NCBI RefSeq assembly: GCF_022458895.1
Contig: NZ_JAINFL010000003.1
Coordinates: 372,001-436,000, forward strand
Length of the DNA: 64,000 nt
Direction: 5' to 3'
Source: Roseihalotalea indica
GTDB taxonomy: Bacteria; Bacteroidota; Bacteroidia; Cytophagales; Cyclobacteriaceae
Positions 43,513-52,178 of the stretch are shown in pieces. Positions within the stretch are counted from its first letter, which is position 1, and each line of letters starts with the position of its first letter. The position numbers and the translations under genes were made by a program. Under the pieces are notes generated by a model, which did not search any database, was not told where the DNA came from, and saw only the letters and a program-made list of their open reading frames with translations.

Positions 43513-44889
43513 ATGCCTAACCAAATTCAAGATACTATTATTGCCTTATCTACTCCGGCAGGGGAGGGAGCTATCGGAGTAATCCGTTTATCCGGACCGC
43601 AGGCAATTGCTTTGGTGAATGAGGCTTTTTCTGGTAAAGATCTGCGCCAGCAAGCTTCTCATACCCTTCATTTTGGTACTATCCGCCACGAAAACCGGAT
43701 TATTGATGAGGTTGTTATTGGGCTCTTTATTGCCCCTCACTCATTCACTAAAGAAGATGTCGTAGAAATTTCCTGTCATGGTTCTTCTTACATCATTCAG
43801 CAGATTATTCAGCTATTTATTAATAAAGGGGCTCGCTCGGCCCGTCCAGGCGAGTTTACTCAGCGAGCGTACCTAAATGGGCAGTTTGATCTGGCTCAGG
43901 CTGAAGCCGTTGCCGATCTCATTGCGGCAGACTCAGCGGCTGCGCATAAAGCGGCCTTGCATCAGATGCGAGGAGGATTCTCTCAGGAGATACGCCATCT
44001 CCGTGAGCAGTTGGTACATTTTGCCTCGCTTATTGAGTTGGAGCTCGATTTCTCAGAAGAAGATGTGGAGTTTGCCAACCGAGACGAACTACGCCGACTG
44101 GTAGAAGAGATTCTGAGTACCATCCGCCAATTGGTTCAAAGCTTTACGCTGGGTAATGTGATAAAAAATGGAGTCCCCACGGTAATTGCCGGTAAACCCA
44201 ATGTTGGAAAATCAACCTTGCTGAATGCTCTTTTAAACGAAGAAAAGGCTATTGTGAGCGATATTCCCGGAACCACTCGTGATTTTATTGAGGATGAAAT
44301 TACGTTGGAAGGAGTGCGTTTCCGGTTTATTGACACCGCTGGTATTCGGGAAACTACCGATACTGTAGAGGCCATTGGGGTACAGCGTACCTATGAGAAG
44401 ATGAATCAGGCCGCTCTTATTCTTTACTTGTTCGACTTGCAGCATGATAGCATTGATGATGTAGTGCGTGAGTCGGAAGAGCTAGAAAAACTTAATATCC
44501 CACTGCTCAGAATAGGAAATAAGCTGGATCAAGCTCAGCCTGATCTTCTTAGAGCATTATCAGCATCTTCATTTGAAGATCTAATTTTTATTTCTGCTAC
44601 TGAAAAAGAACAACTGGAAGTATTTAAGCAGAAGGTTATTAAAAAAACACAAGTAGATAATCTAAGCACAAATCAGACAATTGTGACTAATACTCGGCAT
44701 TACGAAAGTTTGGTAAGGACACAAACAGCACTAGAACAAGTTATTTCAGGACTTGACATGGGAGTTACTCATGACTTCTTAGCGCAAGATATCAGGCATT
44801 CATTGTACTCTTTAGGTGAAATAACTGGAGAAATTACAACAGACGATTTGCTTGGTACTATTTTTAGTAAATTCTGTATTGGTAAGTGA
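43513..44889 (+). CDS. mnmE: tRNA modification GTPase MnmE
   Basis: 458 residues. N-terminal formyl-THF-binding domain ([23 protein letters not shown]), helical domain, then the GTPase with G1 [13 protein letters not shown]2 TTRD, G3 DTAGIRE, G4 GNKLD, and the C-terminal FCIGK with its catalytic cysteine. With MnmG it installs the 5-carboxymethylaminomethyl group on U34 of tRNAs. The base composition drifts to AT-rich in the last third. There is no room for a ribosome-binding site because a T-tract precedes the ATG, although Bacteroidota often lack Shine-Dalgarno sites. Confidence 0.96.
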   Translation: MPNQIQDTIIALSTPAGEGAIGVIRLSGPQAIALVNEAFSGKDLRQQASHTLHFGTIRHENRIIDEVVIGLFIAPHSFTKEDVVEISCHGSSYIIQQIIQLFINKGARSARPGEFTQRAYLNGQFDLAQAEAVADLIAADSAAAHKAALHQMRGGFSQEIRHLREQLVHFASLIELELDFSEEDVEFANRDELRRLVEEILSTIRQLVQSFTLGNVIKNGVPTVIAGKPNVGKSTLLNALLNEEKAIVSDIPGTTRDFIEDEITLEGVRFRFIDTAGIRETTDTVEAIGVQRTYEKMNQAALILYLFDLQHDSIDDVVRESEELEKLNIPLLRIGNKLDQAQPDLLRALSASSFEDLIFISATEKEQLEVFKQKVIKKTQVDNLSTNQTIVTNTRHYESLVRTQTALEQVISGLDMGVTHDFLAQDIRHSLYSLGEITGEITTDDLLGTIFSKFCIGK

Positions 44890-45072
44890 AATTCTATTAT
44901 TCCTGGATTTTATTAGAAACATTCTTACTTAAAATGCGTTTAAAAGCAATAAGCTGCTTATTTCACATTAACGGCGATATAAATTAAATGTGATATTTTT
45001 TTAAAAAATGAACATTAAATTATTTTTTCTTTCATTTTAACGTTAAATATTTCATAAGCCAAATTATTTTTT

Positions 45073-45080
45073 TATCTTTG
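45073..45080 (+). promoter_or_regulatory. possible -7 element of the glycosylphosphotransferase-like gene
   Basis: TATCTTTG is an exact TAnnTTTG match 22 bases before the ATG at 45103, in a very AT-rich stretch. No clear -33 TTTG is seen at the right distance. Confidence 0.35.
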
Positions 45081-45102
45081 ACTAATTCAATTTTTTATAC
45101 GT

Positions 45103-45945
45103 ATGTTTCATATCTCAAAATATTCTCAGTACTCAAAAACCTTTTTTCTGGTAATTATGGTGCTAGATACTCTTTGCCTGTATCTAGCTTTTGATTTTTC
45201 ATTCTGGAAGAATTTCAACGCATTTGGAGAACCTGTCGGAGCTTACTCTTCCTTTTATGCTATCTGGGTACTATTATGGATCATAATCTCATTATTCTCT
45301 AACCAATACAATACAAACACTCTGAAAAGAGTATATAAAATTATTCAGAGTACTGGAAAGATAGTCCTGATACACATACTTTTCATCTTTGTATATCTGT
45401 TAGTTACACCTCAATACTTTGAAATTAATTATCTGATTGATGCATACTTCTTCTCCACCCTTATTACCATTGGGGCTAAGGTGTTACTTTTATATGCTTA
45501 TCGGTTAATTAGTAATAAGCAAGAAAATAAAGTCAACTATATTATCGTAGGGTATACCTCAACAGCTAGAAAACTGCTTAAATCATTAGAGCCTAATAAA
45601 AAGTTTGGGCACCAGTTTTACGGCTTTTTTGATGATGCTTTCCTGAACGAATCCGATGTGGTAGGCAAGTTTTCCGAAATTGAAAAATTCTGTAAAGAAA
45701 ATAATATCAATCAGATTTACTTTGCCTCTTCTATTGATAGCGTATTAATGGCAAAATTAACCAAGTATGCTAATAACAACTACATACGGTTTGCTGTGGT
45801 GCACGATTTAATAACATTGCCTTATAAAGAAGTAGAAACATCTGTTTTTAATAATGTGCCTATTGTATCCGGACGTAACTTTTCAAGTTCAAATAAGGCT
45901 TCATTAGTAGATATGAAGCGACTAATAAATTCATTTCGGGTATAA
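45103..45945 (+). CDS. polyprenyl glycosylphosphotransferase N-terminal half, catalytic domain absent
   Basis: 280 residues. Four or five membrane helices (FFLVIMVLDTLCLYLAF; FYAIWVLLWIIISLF; ILFIFVYLLVTP; FFSTLITIGAKVLLLYAY) precede a Rossmann-like CoA_binding_3 domain (NYIIVGYTSTARKLLKSL; GFFDDAF; INQIYFASS). This matches the N-terminal half of WcaJ/EpsE-type sugar-1-phosphate transferases. It ends FNNVPIVSGRNFSSSN...RLINSFRV, just where the bacterial sugar transferase domain should begin, and is followed by a stop and a terminator. The gene is AT-rich compared with its neighbours. It could be a pseudogene, or a regulatory or partner subunit. Confidence 0.78.
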   Translation: MFHISKYSQYSKTFFLVIMVLDTLCLYLAFDFSFWKNFNAFGEPVGAYSSFYAIWVLLWIIISLFSNQYNTNTLKRVYKIIQSTGKIVLIHILFIFVYLLVTPQYFEINYLIDAYFFSTLITIGAKVLLLYAYRLISNKQENKVNYIIVGYTSTARKLLKSLEPNKKFGHQFYGFFDDAFLNESDVVGKFSEIEKFCKENNINQIYFASSIDSVLMAKLTKYANNNYIRFAVVHDLITLPYKEVETSVFNNVPIVSGRNFSSSNKASLVDMKRLINSFRV

Positions 45946-46000
45946 AAATTCTTAATTGTTTTAATATCTTAGCTTCTCAGATTTAGCCATATTCATAGAA

Positions 46001-46029
46001 GGCAGCCGTAGAAACGGTTGCCTTTTTTT
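46001..46029 (+). terminator. intrinsic terminator after the truncated transferase
   Basis: GGCAGCCGT (46001-46009) pairs with ACGGTTGCC (46014-46022), one G-T wobble, loop AGAA, then seven T residues to 46029. Confidence 0.88.
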
Positions 46030-46548
46030 ATGCAGGTACTATAGTCTCTGTATCCGGCAGTGTTATCAATATTATATTCAAGGCTCTACCATCATCAAGT
46101 TGAAATACAAAGTTTAGTAAGTCCAAAAAATCACCGCTGCTGAAGCTGGATAGTCATTTATAAATTTTTTTAAAGCTAATCCAGCTGATTTCATTGGAAT
46201 CTACAAGTTGGGAAAATTCGCCGCTTTGTCATGCCGGACTATAGCAGTATGCGGTATTACATGCAGATAACTTTCATAAGAGCTGCGTTTAATCTATAAA
46301 GGGTGATACGTGAAAAGAAGAAAAGACAAAGCAATAGGGTAATATCAAAAGTTTGTCCGTATCTGAAAAATTCAGAAATTGAGGCTCGATATACTGATCA
46401 TGCCACTCTGCCAGCGAGTAAAGATTATAAGATTGATAGTGTGCCTTTAGGTATTGTTTACTAAAATACTTTTATTAGAACAAACTAAAAATAGTCATAT
46501 TGTACACCATGCTATAAGTATAAGGCATAACTATTAGAGGAAGCCACT
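46030..46548 (+). other. 519-bp region without an intact gene
   Basis: No ORF of gene quality. One frame from about 46230 reads MPDYSSMRYYMQITFIRAAF, a stop, and then 51 sense codons from a GTG, ending DYKIDSVPLGIVY before a stop. This might be a decayed gene but could be chance. No inverted-repeat ends or promoter were recognised. The last 100 bases probably hold the promoter of the kinase gene. Confidence 0.4.
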
Positions 46549-47949
46549 ATGGGTGCATTAAGCAACTTATGGAAAAGAATATCCAGGCAGGGTGTAAAAA
46601 AAAGCCAAAGCGCCGAGGAAAATAAAACAGCTCGTATTACCAATCAGTCAGCCGTGGTAATTGCTTCCCTAATGGTAGTGGGAGTAGGTATAGCGAATTG
46701 GGTGGACCTATCAGTGGCTTATACGATTGTGCTGATTGGTTTTATGGCATTATTCTTATCAGCAGTTGCGGTCAACCGGGTGTATGGTTATCGTTGGGGG
46801 CTGGCAGTTATCTTTATAGTTTCTAACATTTTTATATTCTGGGAAGCAACCACATTTGGCTACGAAAGCCACATGCATTATGGGTTTATTCTGGTAATGC
46901 TGGGCATGATCTTAAACCTATACAATTACCGCAGACAACTCTATGGCTCGCTTCTGGGGTTACTGCTCTTAGTTGCTTTACTTTACCTGACTGATTTTTC
47001 ACTATTCCGCTTTTCGGGCATCTCACCCGAAATTCAAATGAAGCTGGATCAGGCTGAGTTTTTCCTGCTGCTCCTGTCCATAAGCCTATTAGCCTGGATA
47101 TATGCTGCTAACCAAAGAGTGTTAGTCAGGCAGTTACAGGCGACACGTGTCAAGTTGGAAGCGCAAAATCAGGCATTGTATAAGACTAACGAAGAGTTGG
47201 ATCAGTTTGTCTACAGCATTTCGCACGATCTAAGATCACCCATTGCCTCATCATTGGGGTTGATTGAACTTAGCGAACGAGAAGAAGATATAACCGTTAT
47301 CAAGGAATATCTGAAGCTAAAGAAAAAAAGCCTGCACAAACTGGATCGCTACATTCGTGAGCTTATGGATTTTTCCCGAAACTCCCGACTGGATATTCAG
47401 CCGGATGAGGTTAATTTCAAGAAGCTGTTGGATGAGTTGATAGAAGAAAATGGTCATTCTGAACGGGGTTTGCGCATCAACATCAGCCTGGATGTTCAGC
47501 AAACCCACCGGTTTATAACGGACCAACGAAGGCTAAAAATGATTCTGCACAACCTCCTTTCCAATGGCATCCGGTACAGTAACTTGGATCAGGAGAACCC
47601 TTATCTGAAAGTAATAGTGCGGGTCAGCGAGCAGGAAGCAACCGTAAAAGTGACGGATAATGGCGTGGGCATTCATCCGGAATACCTGGGGCGTATCTTT
47701 GAAATGTTCTTTCGGGCGCGGGAAAACCATGTGGGGTCAGGGTTGGGGCTGTATATTGCTCAGGAAGCTGCTACCAAGCTTGGGGGAAGTATCAACGTAA
47801 AATCGGAGTTGGGGCAAGGATCTACATTTACCGTAGTTGTGCCCATATTAGACAAAGAGCCTTCGGAAAAGCCGCTCATCAACCCGGGAATGAGCTACAA
47901 AGACAAAAGCACTGACTCATCTTCAACGCCAGCCGCGGCCTCTACCTAA
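46549..47949 (+). CDS. membrane sensor histidine kinase
   Basis: 466 residues. About six membrane helices in residues 33-187 (SAVVIASLMVVGVGIANW; YTIVLIGFMALFLSAVAV; GLAVIFIVSNIFIFW; ILVMLGMILNLY; SLLGLLLLVALLYL; FFLLLLSISLLAWIYA) have almost no periplasmic domain, so it may sense the membrane itself. A coiled coil leads to HisKA FVYSISHDLRSPIASS with phospho-acceptor H226. The ATPase has the N-box LLSNGIRYS, VTDNGVGI, GSGLGLYIAQEAATKLGG and GSTFTVVVP. There is no response regulator nearby. The C-terminal S/T/A tail is probably disordered. Confidence 0.88.
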   Translation: MGALSNLWKRISRQGVKKSQSAEENKTARITNQSAVVIASLMVVGVGIANWVDLSVAYTIVLIGFMALFLSAVAVNRVYGYRWGLAVIFIVSNIFIFWEATTFGYESHMHYGFILVMLGMILNLYNYRRQLYGSLLGLLLLVALLYLTDFSLFRFSGISPEIQMKLDQAEFFLLLLSISLLAWIYAANQRVLVRQLQATRVKLEAQNQALYKTNEELDQFVYSISHDLRSPIASSLGLIELSEREEDITVIKEYLKLKKKSLHKLDRYIRELMDFSRNSRLDIQPDEVNFKKLLDELIEENGHSERGLRINISLDVQQTHRFITDQRRLKMILHNLLSNGIRYSNLDQENPYLKVIVRVSEQEATVKVTDNGVGIHPEYLGRIFEMFFRARENHVGSGLGLYIAQEAATKLGGSINVKSELGQGSTFTVVVPILDKEPSEKPLINPGMSYKDKSTDSSSTPAAAST

Positions 47950-48259
47950 TAGAAACTACTCTCTGCACCACGGGTTGCATCATGCTTATCATCCCGCCAT
48001 CGGCAAATAGGATCGGCACTCTCTTATCTAATGCCCAGAGGCTTATTTGTTAATTCAAAGTTGAACCTTAATAAATATTATTCCACTTCCTGGTGTTAAT
48101 TTTCAGATTCGTGTCTGCTTTAACGGGAAAGCAAGCCACGAGACGGCAAAAAGCCAAGCAATCTCCAAGTCGCTCCTTACAATATCCGGCACACGTCCGT
48201 TGGCCTTTCCGGCCTATGTAGTAGCAAAGAGCTTTATATAAAAGTGTGTATACAGCGTA
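47950..48259. other. 310-bp gap after the histidine kinase, nothing recognised
   Basis: No convincing ORF on either strand; a 71-codon minus ORF at 48068-48283 has biased composition and no recognisable motif. No terminator was found after the kinase stop. The end of the region may contain a promoter for the small plus-strand ORF. Confidence 0.5.
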
Positions 48260-48406
48260 ATGAAGCAAATAGCTGAAAAGCAAGAAAAGATAAGAAGGTG
48301 GAAAGAATATTACAAGCCCAGCGGGTGGGTGGGTTTGGTAATAGACTTGATATTGGCTAGCTTAAAAGTACAGAGAAAGGCCACTACAACTGCTTTTAAA
48401 GAATAG
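48260..48406 (+). CDS. candidate 48-residue small protein
   Basis: ATG at 48260, TAG at 48404-48406. The peptide starts MKQIAEKQEKIRRWKEYY and continues PSGWVGLVIDLILASLKVQR, that is, a basic amphipathic start followed by a hydrophobic segment. A hairpin with strong T-tract overlaps and follows its end, so a short transcript could stop there. No family recognised. It could be a remnant of a longer gene or chance. Confidence 0.3.
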   Translation: MKQIAEKQEKIRRWKEYYKPSGWVGLVIDLILASLKVQRKATTTAFKE

Positions 48407-48424
48407 CGGTTTAGTGGCTTTTTT
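48376..48424 (+). terminator. intrinsic terminator, strong on the plus strand
   Basis: AAGGCCACTA (48377-48386) pairs with TAGTGGCTTT (48412-48421) including one G-T, with a partly paired loop, followed by T residues to about 48425. On the minus strand the T-tract is weak. It would end a plus-strand transcript, perhaps of the 48-codon ORF. Confidence 0.65.
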
Positions 48425-48617
48425 TCTTGGAATTATCCAGCAAAAAGGTGCTCAGCTTTTTTAAAAAGCTCTTTAGCTTTTCGAAAAAGCTCAGCAGAAG
48501 TCGAAAAAAAGCTCTTGAGAAGTTGAAAAAGTCCTCCTGAGCTTCTAAAAAGTGCTCCTTTGCACTTAAATGCTTCCAACCAAGAAGTGTAAAAATTTCT
48601 CTTTTCTTACTTCCCAC
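48411..48617 (-). CDS. candidate 68-residue heptad-repeat protein
   Basis: Starts at a GTG (48617) and ends at TAA (48411-48413). Residues 21-62 are six consecutive heptads with Phe at position 3 and Phe or Leu at position 4: EHFLEAQ, EDFFNFS, RAFFRLL, LSFFEKL, KSFLKKL, STFLLDN. It ends in a basic SKKKSH. An amphipathic or coiled-coil helix is likely if it is made. No known family recognised. The coding status is uncertain: it is short, starts with GTG and overlaps a plus-strand terminator. Confidence 0.4.
   Translation of the reverse strand: MGSKKREIFTLLGWKHLSAKEHFLEAQEDFFNFSRAFFRLLLSFFEKLKSFLKKLSTFLLDNSKKKSH
48432..48557 (-). repeat. six in-frame 21-bp tandem repeats with TTTTTN core
   Basis: Read on the minus strand, six 21-base units each carry TTTTT at the same place (for example GAGCTTTTTCGAAAAGCTAAA). 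Units 4 and 5 are near-palindromic (AGCTTTTTCGAAAAGCT; AGCTTTTTAAAAAAGCT). Unit length is a multiple of three, so copy-number change keeps the frame. Not a CRISPR: there are no unique spacers. Confidence 0.75.
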
Positions 48618-49059
48618 TACCTCGGTACAAAAAGTAAAATTTCAAAAGCACGATAGCCCACTTCGTTTAAGCTACTTTCATCTTCTTAAAAGAAAAAGCC
48701 ATGTGCAAATCCGTAGAAACCCTTCAACTACGAATGTCTTGTCAAGAGTAAATTGACAAACTATGGTAGAAACTAGTGGGGGTAGAAGGGGGGACGTAAG
48801 CCTTAGCTTAAGCCTATCACCTTCTGACTTTCTTCTGTCAACCACTTATTCATCCCTTAAGTAGTATTTATACTTGAGGCAACACTAGGAACCATTGCAC
48901 GAATATATCGCCTCTCTACGTCTTAATTCATTAAGAAATAAGCGCTAATATTTTAATTACCTAGAGTATAGCTGATGATCAGTAGCCGATATACTGCGTA
49001 TCATTGCTGAAATGGTCTAGACATTGTATCAAAATGAAACAATGATTACCTTGTAGACG
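48618..49059. other. 442-bp gap before the two-component pair, nothing recognised
   Basis: No gene-quality ORF. The stretch is locally rich in short runs (for example the G-rich GGGGGTAGAAGGGGGG around 48778). It should contain the promoter of the NtrC-like gene, but neither TTTG/TAnnTTTG nor a clean sigma-54 GG-N10-GC site was found. Confidence 0.5.
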
Positions 49060-50442
49060 ATGGAACGACAGGAAGGTAATATACTGATTGTAGACGATGA
49101 CCAGGCGGTACTATATACTGCAAAGCTCATTTTAAAGCAGCAGTATGCCCACGTGCAAACCGAGAGCTCACCCTCGCAAATTGCCACCCATCTTCAGCAA
49201 CGTTCGTACGATGTGCTGGTGCTGGACATGAACTTTGCCCAGGGGAAAACCAGCGGACAAGAGGGCTTATTCTGGATTCGGCGCGTACGAGAGCTGGACC
49301 CAAAGGTGCAGATTGTGGTGACTACCGCCTACGGAGATATTGAACTGGCCGTAAATGCTATGAAAGAAGGCGCGGTTGATTTCCTGACCAAACCCTGGGA
49401 AAAGGAAAAACTCAGGGCTACTGTAGCCTCGGTCTATCAGCTAAGCCGGTCGAAAGGAGAGGTGGAAAAGCTCCGCCACCAGCAACAAACCCTTAGTCAG
49501 GACCTGGACAGTGGCTTCGCTGATATCATCAGTGAGAGCAAAGCCATGCATCCGGTGTTTGAAACCATAGAGAAAGTTGCCCGGACTGATGCCAACGTAT
49601 TGATCCTAGGCGAGAATGGAACCGGGAAAGAACTGGTGGCTCGCGCCATTCATCGAGCCTCGTTACGAACCCAGCAACCCTTTATTAAGGTAGACCTGGG
49701 TACATTAAGTGAAACCCTTTTTGAGTCTGAACTCTTCGGGCACACGAAAGGAGCTTTTACGGGAGCCGTGGAAGCCCGGGCCGGTCGCTTTGAGGTTGCC
49801 TCGGGGGGCACGCTCTTTTTAGATGAAATCGGCAATCTTTCCCTGACTTTGCAGGCTAAATTACTGACGGCCATCCAAAGCAAGCAGGTAATTCGGGTAG
49901 GCACCAATCAGCCTATTACAGTAGATGTCCGTCTGATCAGCGCAACCAACCAGCCCATTCACAGCTTATCTGAGGGCAACCAACCGCAGTTCCGGCAAGA
50001 TTTGCTCTATCGGATTAACACCGTAGAAATAGAAATCCCTCCCCTTCGCCATCGCCCGGAAGACATTGGATTACTAGTGAACCACTACCTGGAGATGTAT
50101 GGCAAGAAGTATCAAAAGCAACTTCAGCCCCTTCGCTCTCAATCTATAGAGGCGCTTCAAGGCTACTCCTGGCCCGGCAATGTGCGGGAACTCCAGCATG
50201 CCGTAGAACGAGCCGTCATCATGACCAACAGCACTCGCCTGGAAGCTTCCGATTTGCTGGTAGATGCCCGCAAACGAAAGACCTCGCCAGCGAAGGCTGC
50301 TTCCCTGAACATGGATGAGGTAGAGAAACGGGCCATCCAGGAAGCCATCCAAAAACACCAAGGCAACCTTAGCCAGGCCGCCACCGAACTCGGCCTGGGC
50401 CGCAGTACTCTCTACCGCAAGATGAAGAAGTATGGGATATGA
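49060..50442 (+). CDS. sigma-54-dependent response regulator (NtrC type)
   Basis: 460 residues. Receiver domain with ILIVDDDQAVLY and phospho-acceptor D56 in LVLDMNFA; helix alpha4/beta5 has VVTTAYGD and LTKPW. The AAA+ domain has Walker A GENGTGKE (184-191), the sigma-54 contact loop GAFTGA (231-236), Walker B GGTLFLDEIGN and SWPGNVRELQHAVERAVIM. The C-terminal Fis-type HTH reads NLSQAATELGLGRSTLYRKM. It activates sigma-54 promoters when phosphorylated, most likely by the kinase encoded 199 bases downstream. Target genes are unknown. Confidence 0.95.
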   Translation: MERQEGNILIVDDDQAVLYTAKLILKQQYAHVQTESSPSQIATHLQQRSYDVLVLDMNFAQGKTSGQEGLFWIRRVRELDPKVQIVVTTAYGDIELAVNAMKEGAVDFLTKPWEKEKLRATVASVYQLSRSKGEVEKLRHQQQTLSQDLDSGFADIISESKAMHPVFETIEKVARTDANVLILGENGTGKELVARAIHRASLRTQQPFIKVDLGTLSETLFESELFGHTKGAFTGAVEARAGRFEVASGGTLFLDEIGNLSLTLQAKLLTAIQSKQVIRVGTNQPITVDVRLISATNQPIHSLSEGNQPQFRQDLLYRINTVEIEIPPLRHRPEDIGLLVNHYLEMYGKKYQKQLQPLRSQSIEALQGYSWPGNVRELQHAVERAVIMTNSTRLEASDLLVDARKRKTSPAKAASLNMDEVEKRAIQEAIQKHQGNLSQAATELGLGRSTLYRKMKKYGI

Positions 50443-50641
50443 GAAAGGAAGAATAAACTAATATTTTACGCACGTCATTGTAAGGAGACATGACAAAGCG
50501 ATTTCTTTCCTAGGTGGGAGATTGCTGCACTACTGCCGTTATCATGCTGAAAACACATGAACAGGGAATAAGAAGAGGCAAAACAAACAAAAGCAAAAGC
50601 TGAATCTTGTTCTTACTTGCAACTAAAAAGCTTTAAAACCC

Positions 50642-51997
50642 ATGCACTACACCCTATTTCGCCTCAACATTATTTTCCGAATTCTGCTGGTCATTGGGTT
50701 GGGGTATGCCATGGTATATGTGCTGACGCAGACGCATTTCTGGCTGGTTTCCTTCTGGTTAGCTCTGGCCGCTATTGTGATTACCGTAGAAATGCTGCGC
50801 TATATTGAGAAGTCGCACCGGGAACTGGAAGATTTAGTGATTGCTATCCGGCAGGGAGATTTTACCAATACGTATCAGCAGAAGGCGGGGCGGTCGGGTG
50901 AGTTGCTGGCTTATGCCTATCATCAACTGGTGTTTACCTATCAGCGCCTGCGCCGGGAAAAGGAAAGTAACCACCAGTACCTGCAAAATGTCATTGAGCA
51001 TGTGTCCATTGCCTTACTAGGCTTTGATCAAGACGGGCATACTACCTTAATCAATCCGGCAGCTCATTCACTGCTTCAACTACCTATTATCCGGCAACTA
51101 TCTGATATACAGGTAGTAGACGAAGCACTATATCAACACATGCAGTCCTTAGAAGCGGGTCAGAAAGTAATGGTGAAGGTAGTACGCGACGGTCGGTTAA
51201 TGCAGCTTGCATTGCAGGCATCAGAGTTTTACTTACAGGGACAGTACTATAAGCTGATCTCTTTACAGGATTTACGCCGCGAGTTGGAGGAACAAGAACT
51301 GGCATCCTGGCAGAAACTCATTCGGGTTCTTACCCATGAGATTATGAACTCGGTCATCCCTATTGCCAACCTCAGCGGCATGGTGCACCAAACATTGCGG
51401 CAAACTCAACAGAATAAACGACTGGAACTGACAGCCTTGGGAGAAGAAGACAGTCATGATTTACTGCAAAGTTTGCAAGTGATGGAAGACCGCAGCCGTG
51501 GACTGGTTAATTTTGTTAAGGCTTACCGCAGTGTTACTCAGGTGGCTCAACCGAATTTTAGGGAGGTTCGGGTAGAAGACCTGGTAAAACGGGTGCATGC
51601 CCTTTTTGCACCCACCCTGCGCGAGCGGGGCATTACCTGGCAACAACAGCTTACCCCCACCAACCTGACCTTTACCGTAGATCTGGAACTGGTAGAACAG
51701 GTACTGATCAACCTGATTAAAAACTCGCTGGAAGCTCTGAGCGAGATAAATGATCCGGTCTTATCCCTGAGAGCCTACCGTACTGAGCAGAATGAGGTGC
51801 TGGTAGAGGTAGAAGATAATGGGGTAGGGATGGAGGAAGAGGTTATGGAACAGATATTTATTCCTTTTTATACTACCAAAACAGAAGGGTCGGGAGTGGG
51901 ATTAAGTCTATCGCAACAGATTATGCGGTTGCATCAGGGTGGTATTGCGGTGAGGTCCGAAGTAGGGGATGGCACCACCTTTACCTTACAATTTTAG
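50642..51997 (+). CDS. sensor histidine kinase, NtrB/NtrY-like partner
   Basis: 451 residues. Two N-terminal membrane helices (IIFRILLVIGLGYAMVYVL; FWLVSFWLALAAIVITV) are separated by a very short loop. A HAMP-like/coiled segment and a PAS-like domain (VIEHVSIALLGFDQDGHTTLINPA) follow. The H-box is VLTHEIMNSVIPIANLSG with H232; then the N-box LINLIKNSLEAL, VEDNGVGM, GSGVGLSLSQQIMRLHQGG and GTTFTLQF. It is the likely partner of the NtrC-type regulator upstream. The small extracytoplasmic part suggests an internal or membrane signal. Confidence 0.92.
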   Translation: MHYTLFRLNIIFRILLVIGLGYAMVYVLTQTHFWLVSFWLALAAIVITVEMLRYIEKSHRELEDLVIAIRQGDFTNTYQQKAGRSGELLAYAYHQLVFTYQRLRREKESNHQYLQNVIEHVSIALLGFDQDGHTTLINPAAHSLLQLPIIRQLSDIQVVDEALYQHMQSLEAGQKVMVKVVRDGRLMQLALQASEFYLQGQYYKLISLQDLRRELEEQELASWQKLIRVLTHEIMNSVIPIANLSGMVHQTLRQTQQNKRLELTALGEEDSHDLLQSLQVMEDRSRGLVNFVKAYRSVTQVAQPNFREVRVEDLVKRVHALFAPTLRERGITWQQQLTPTNLTFTVDLELVEQVLINLIKNSLEALSEINDPVLSLRAYRTEQNEVLVEVEDNGVGMEEEVMEQIFIPFYTTKTEGSGVGLSLSQQIMRLHQGGIAVRSEVGDGTTFTLQF

Positions 51998-52178
51998 TAT
52001 TACATTGAGATGATTTCTAGTCTTTAACCCACAGTTAATCTTAGGTGTTATTACTATTACTGCAAATTATAGGATAATATACTATATACAAGACTGCTTA
52101 CCCGAGGCTTAATACTTGGAAGAGTATTGGTAAAATCAGAATAAGTTTAGCATTTTTAAGCATAACAACCTGAATTCC

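Noticed and set aside
48432..48557. Repeat array considered as a CRISPR
   Set aside because: Units are contiguous 21-bp tandem repeats with degenerate sequence and no unique spacers; no cas genes nearby.
50500..50550. Sigma-54 -24/-12 promoter before the NtrB-like kinase
   Set aside because: The best candidate (AGGTGGGAGATTGCT) has nine instead of ten bases between GG and GC and lacks the TGGCAC core.
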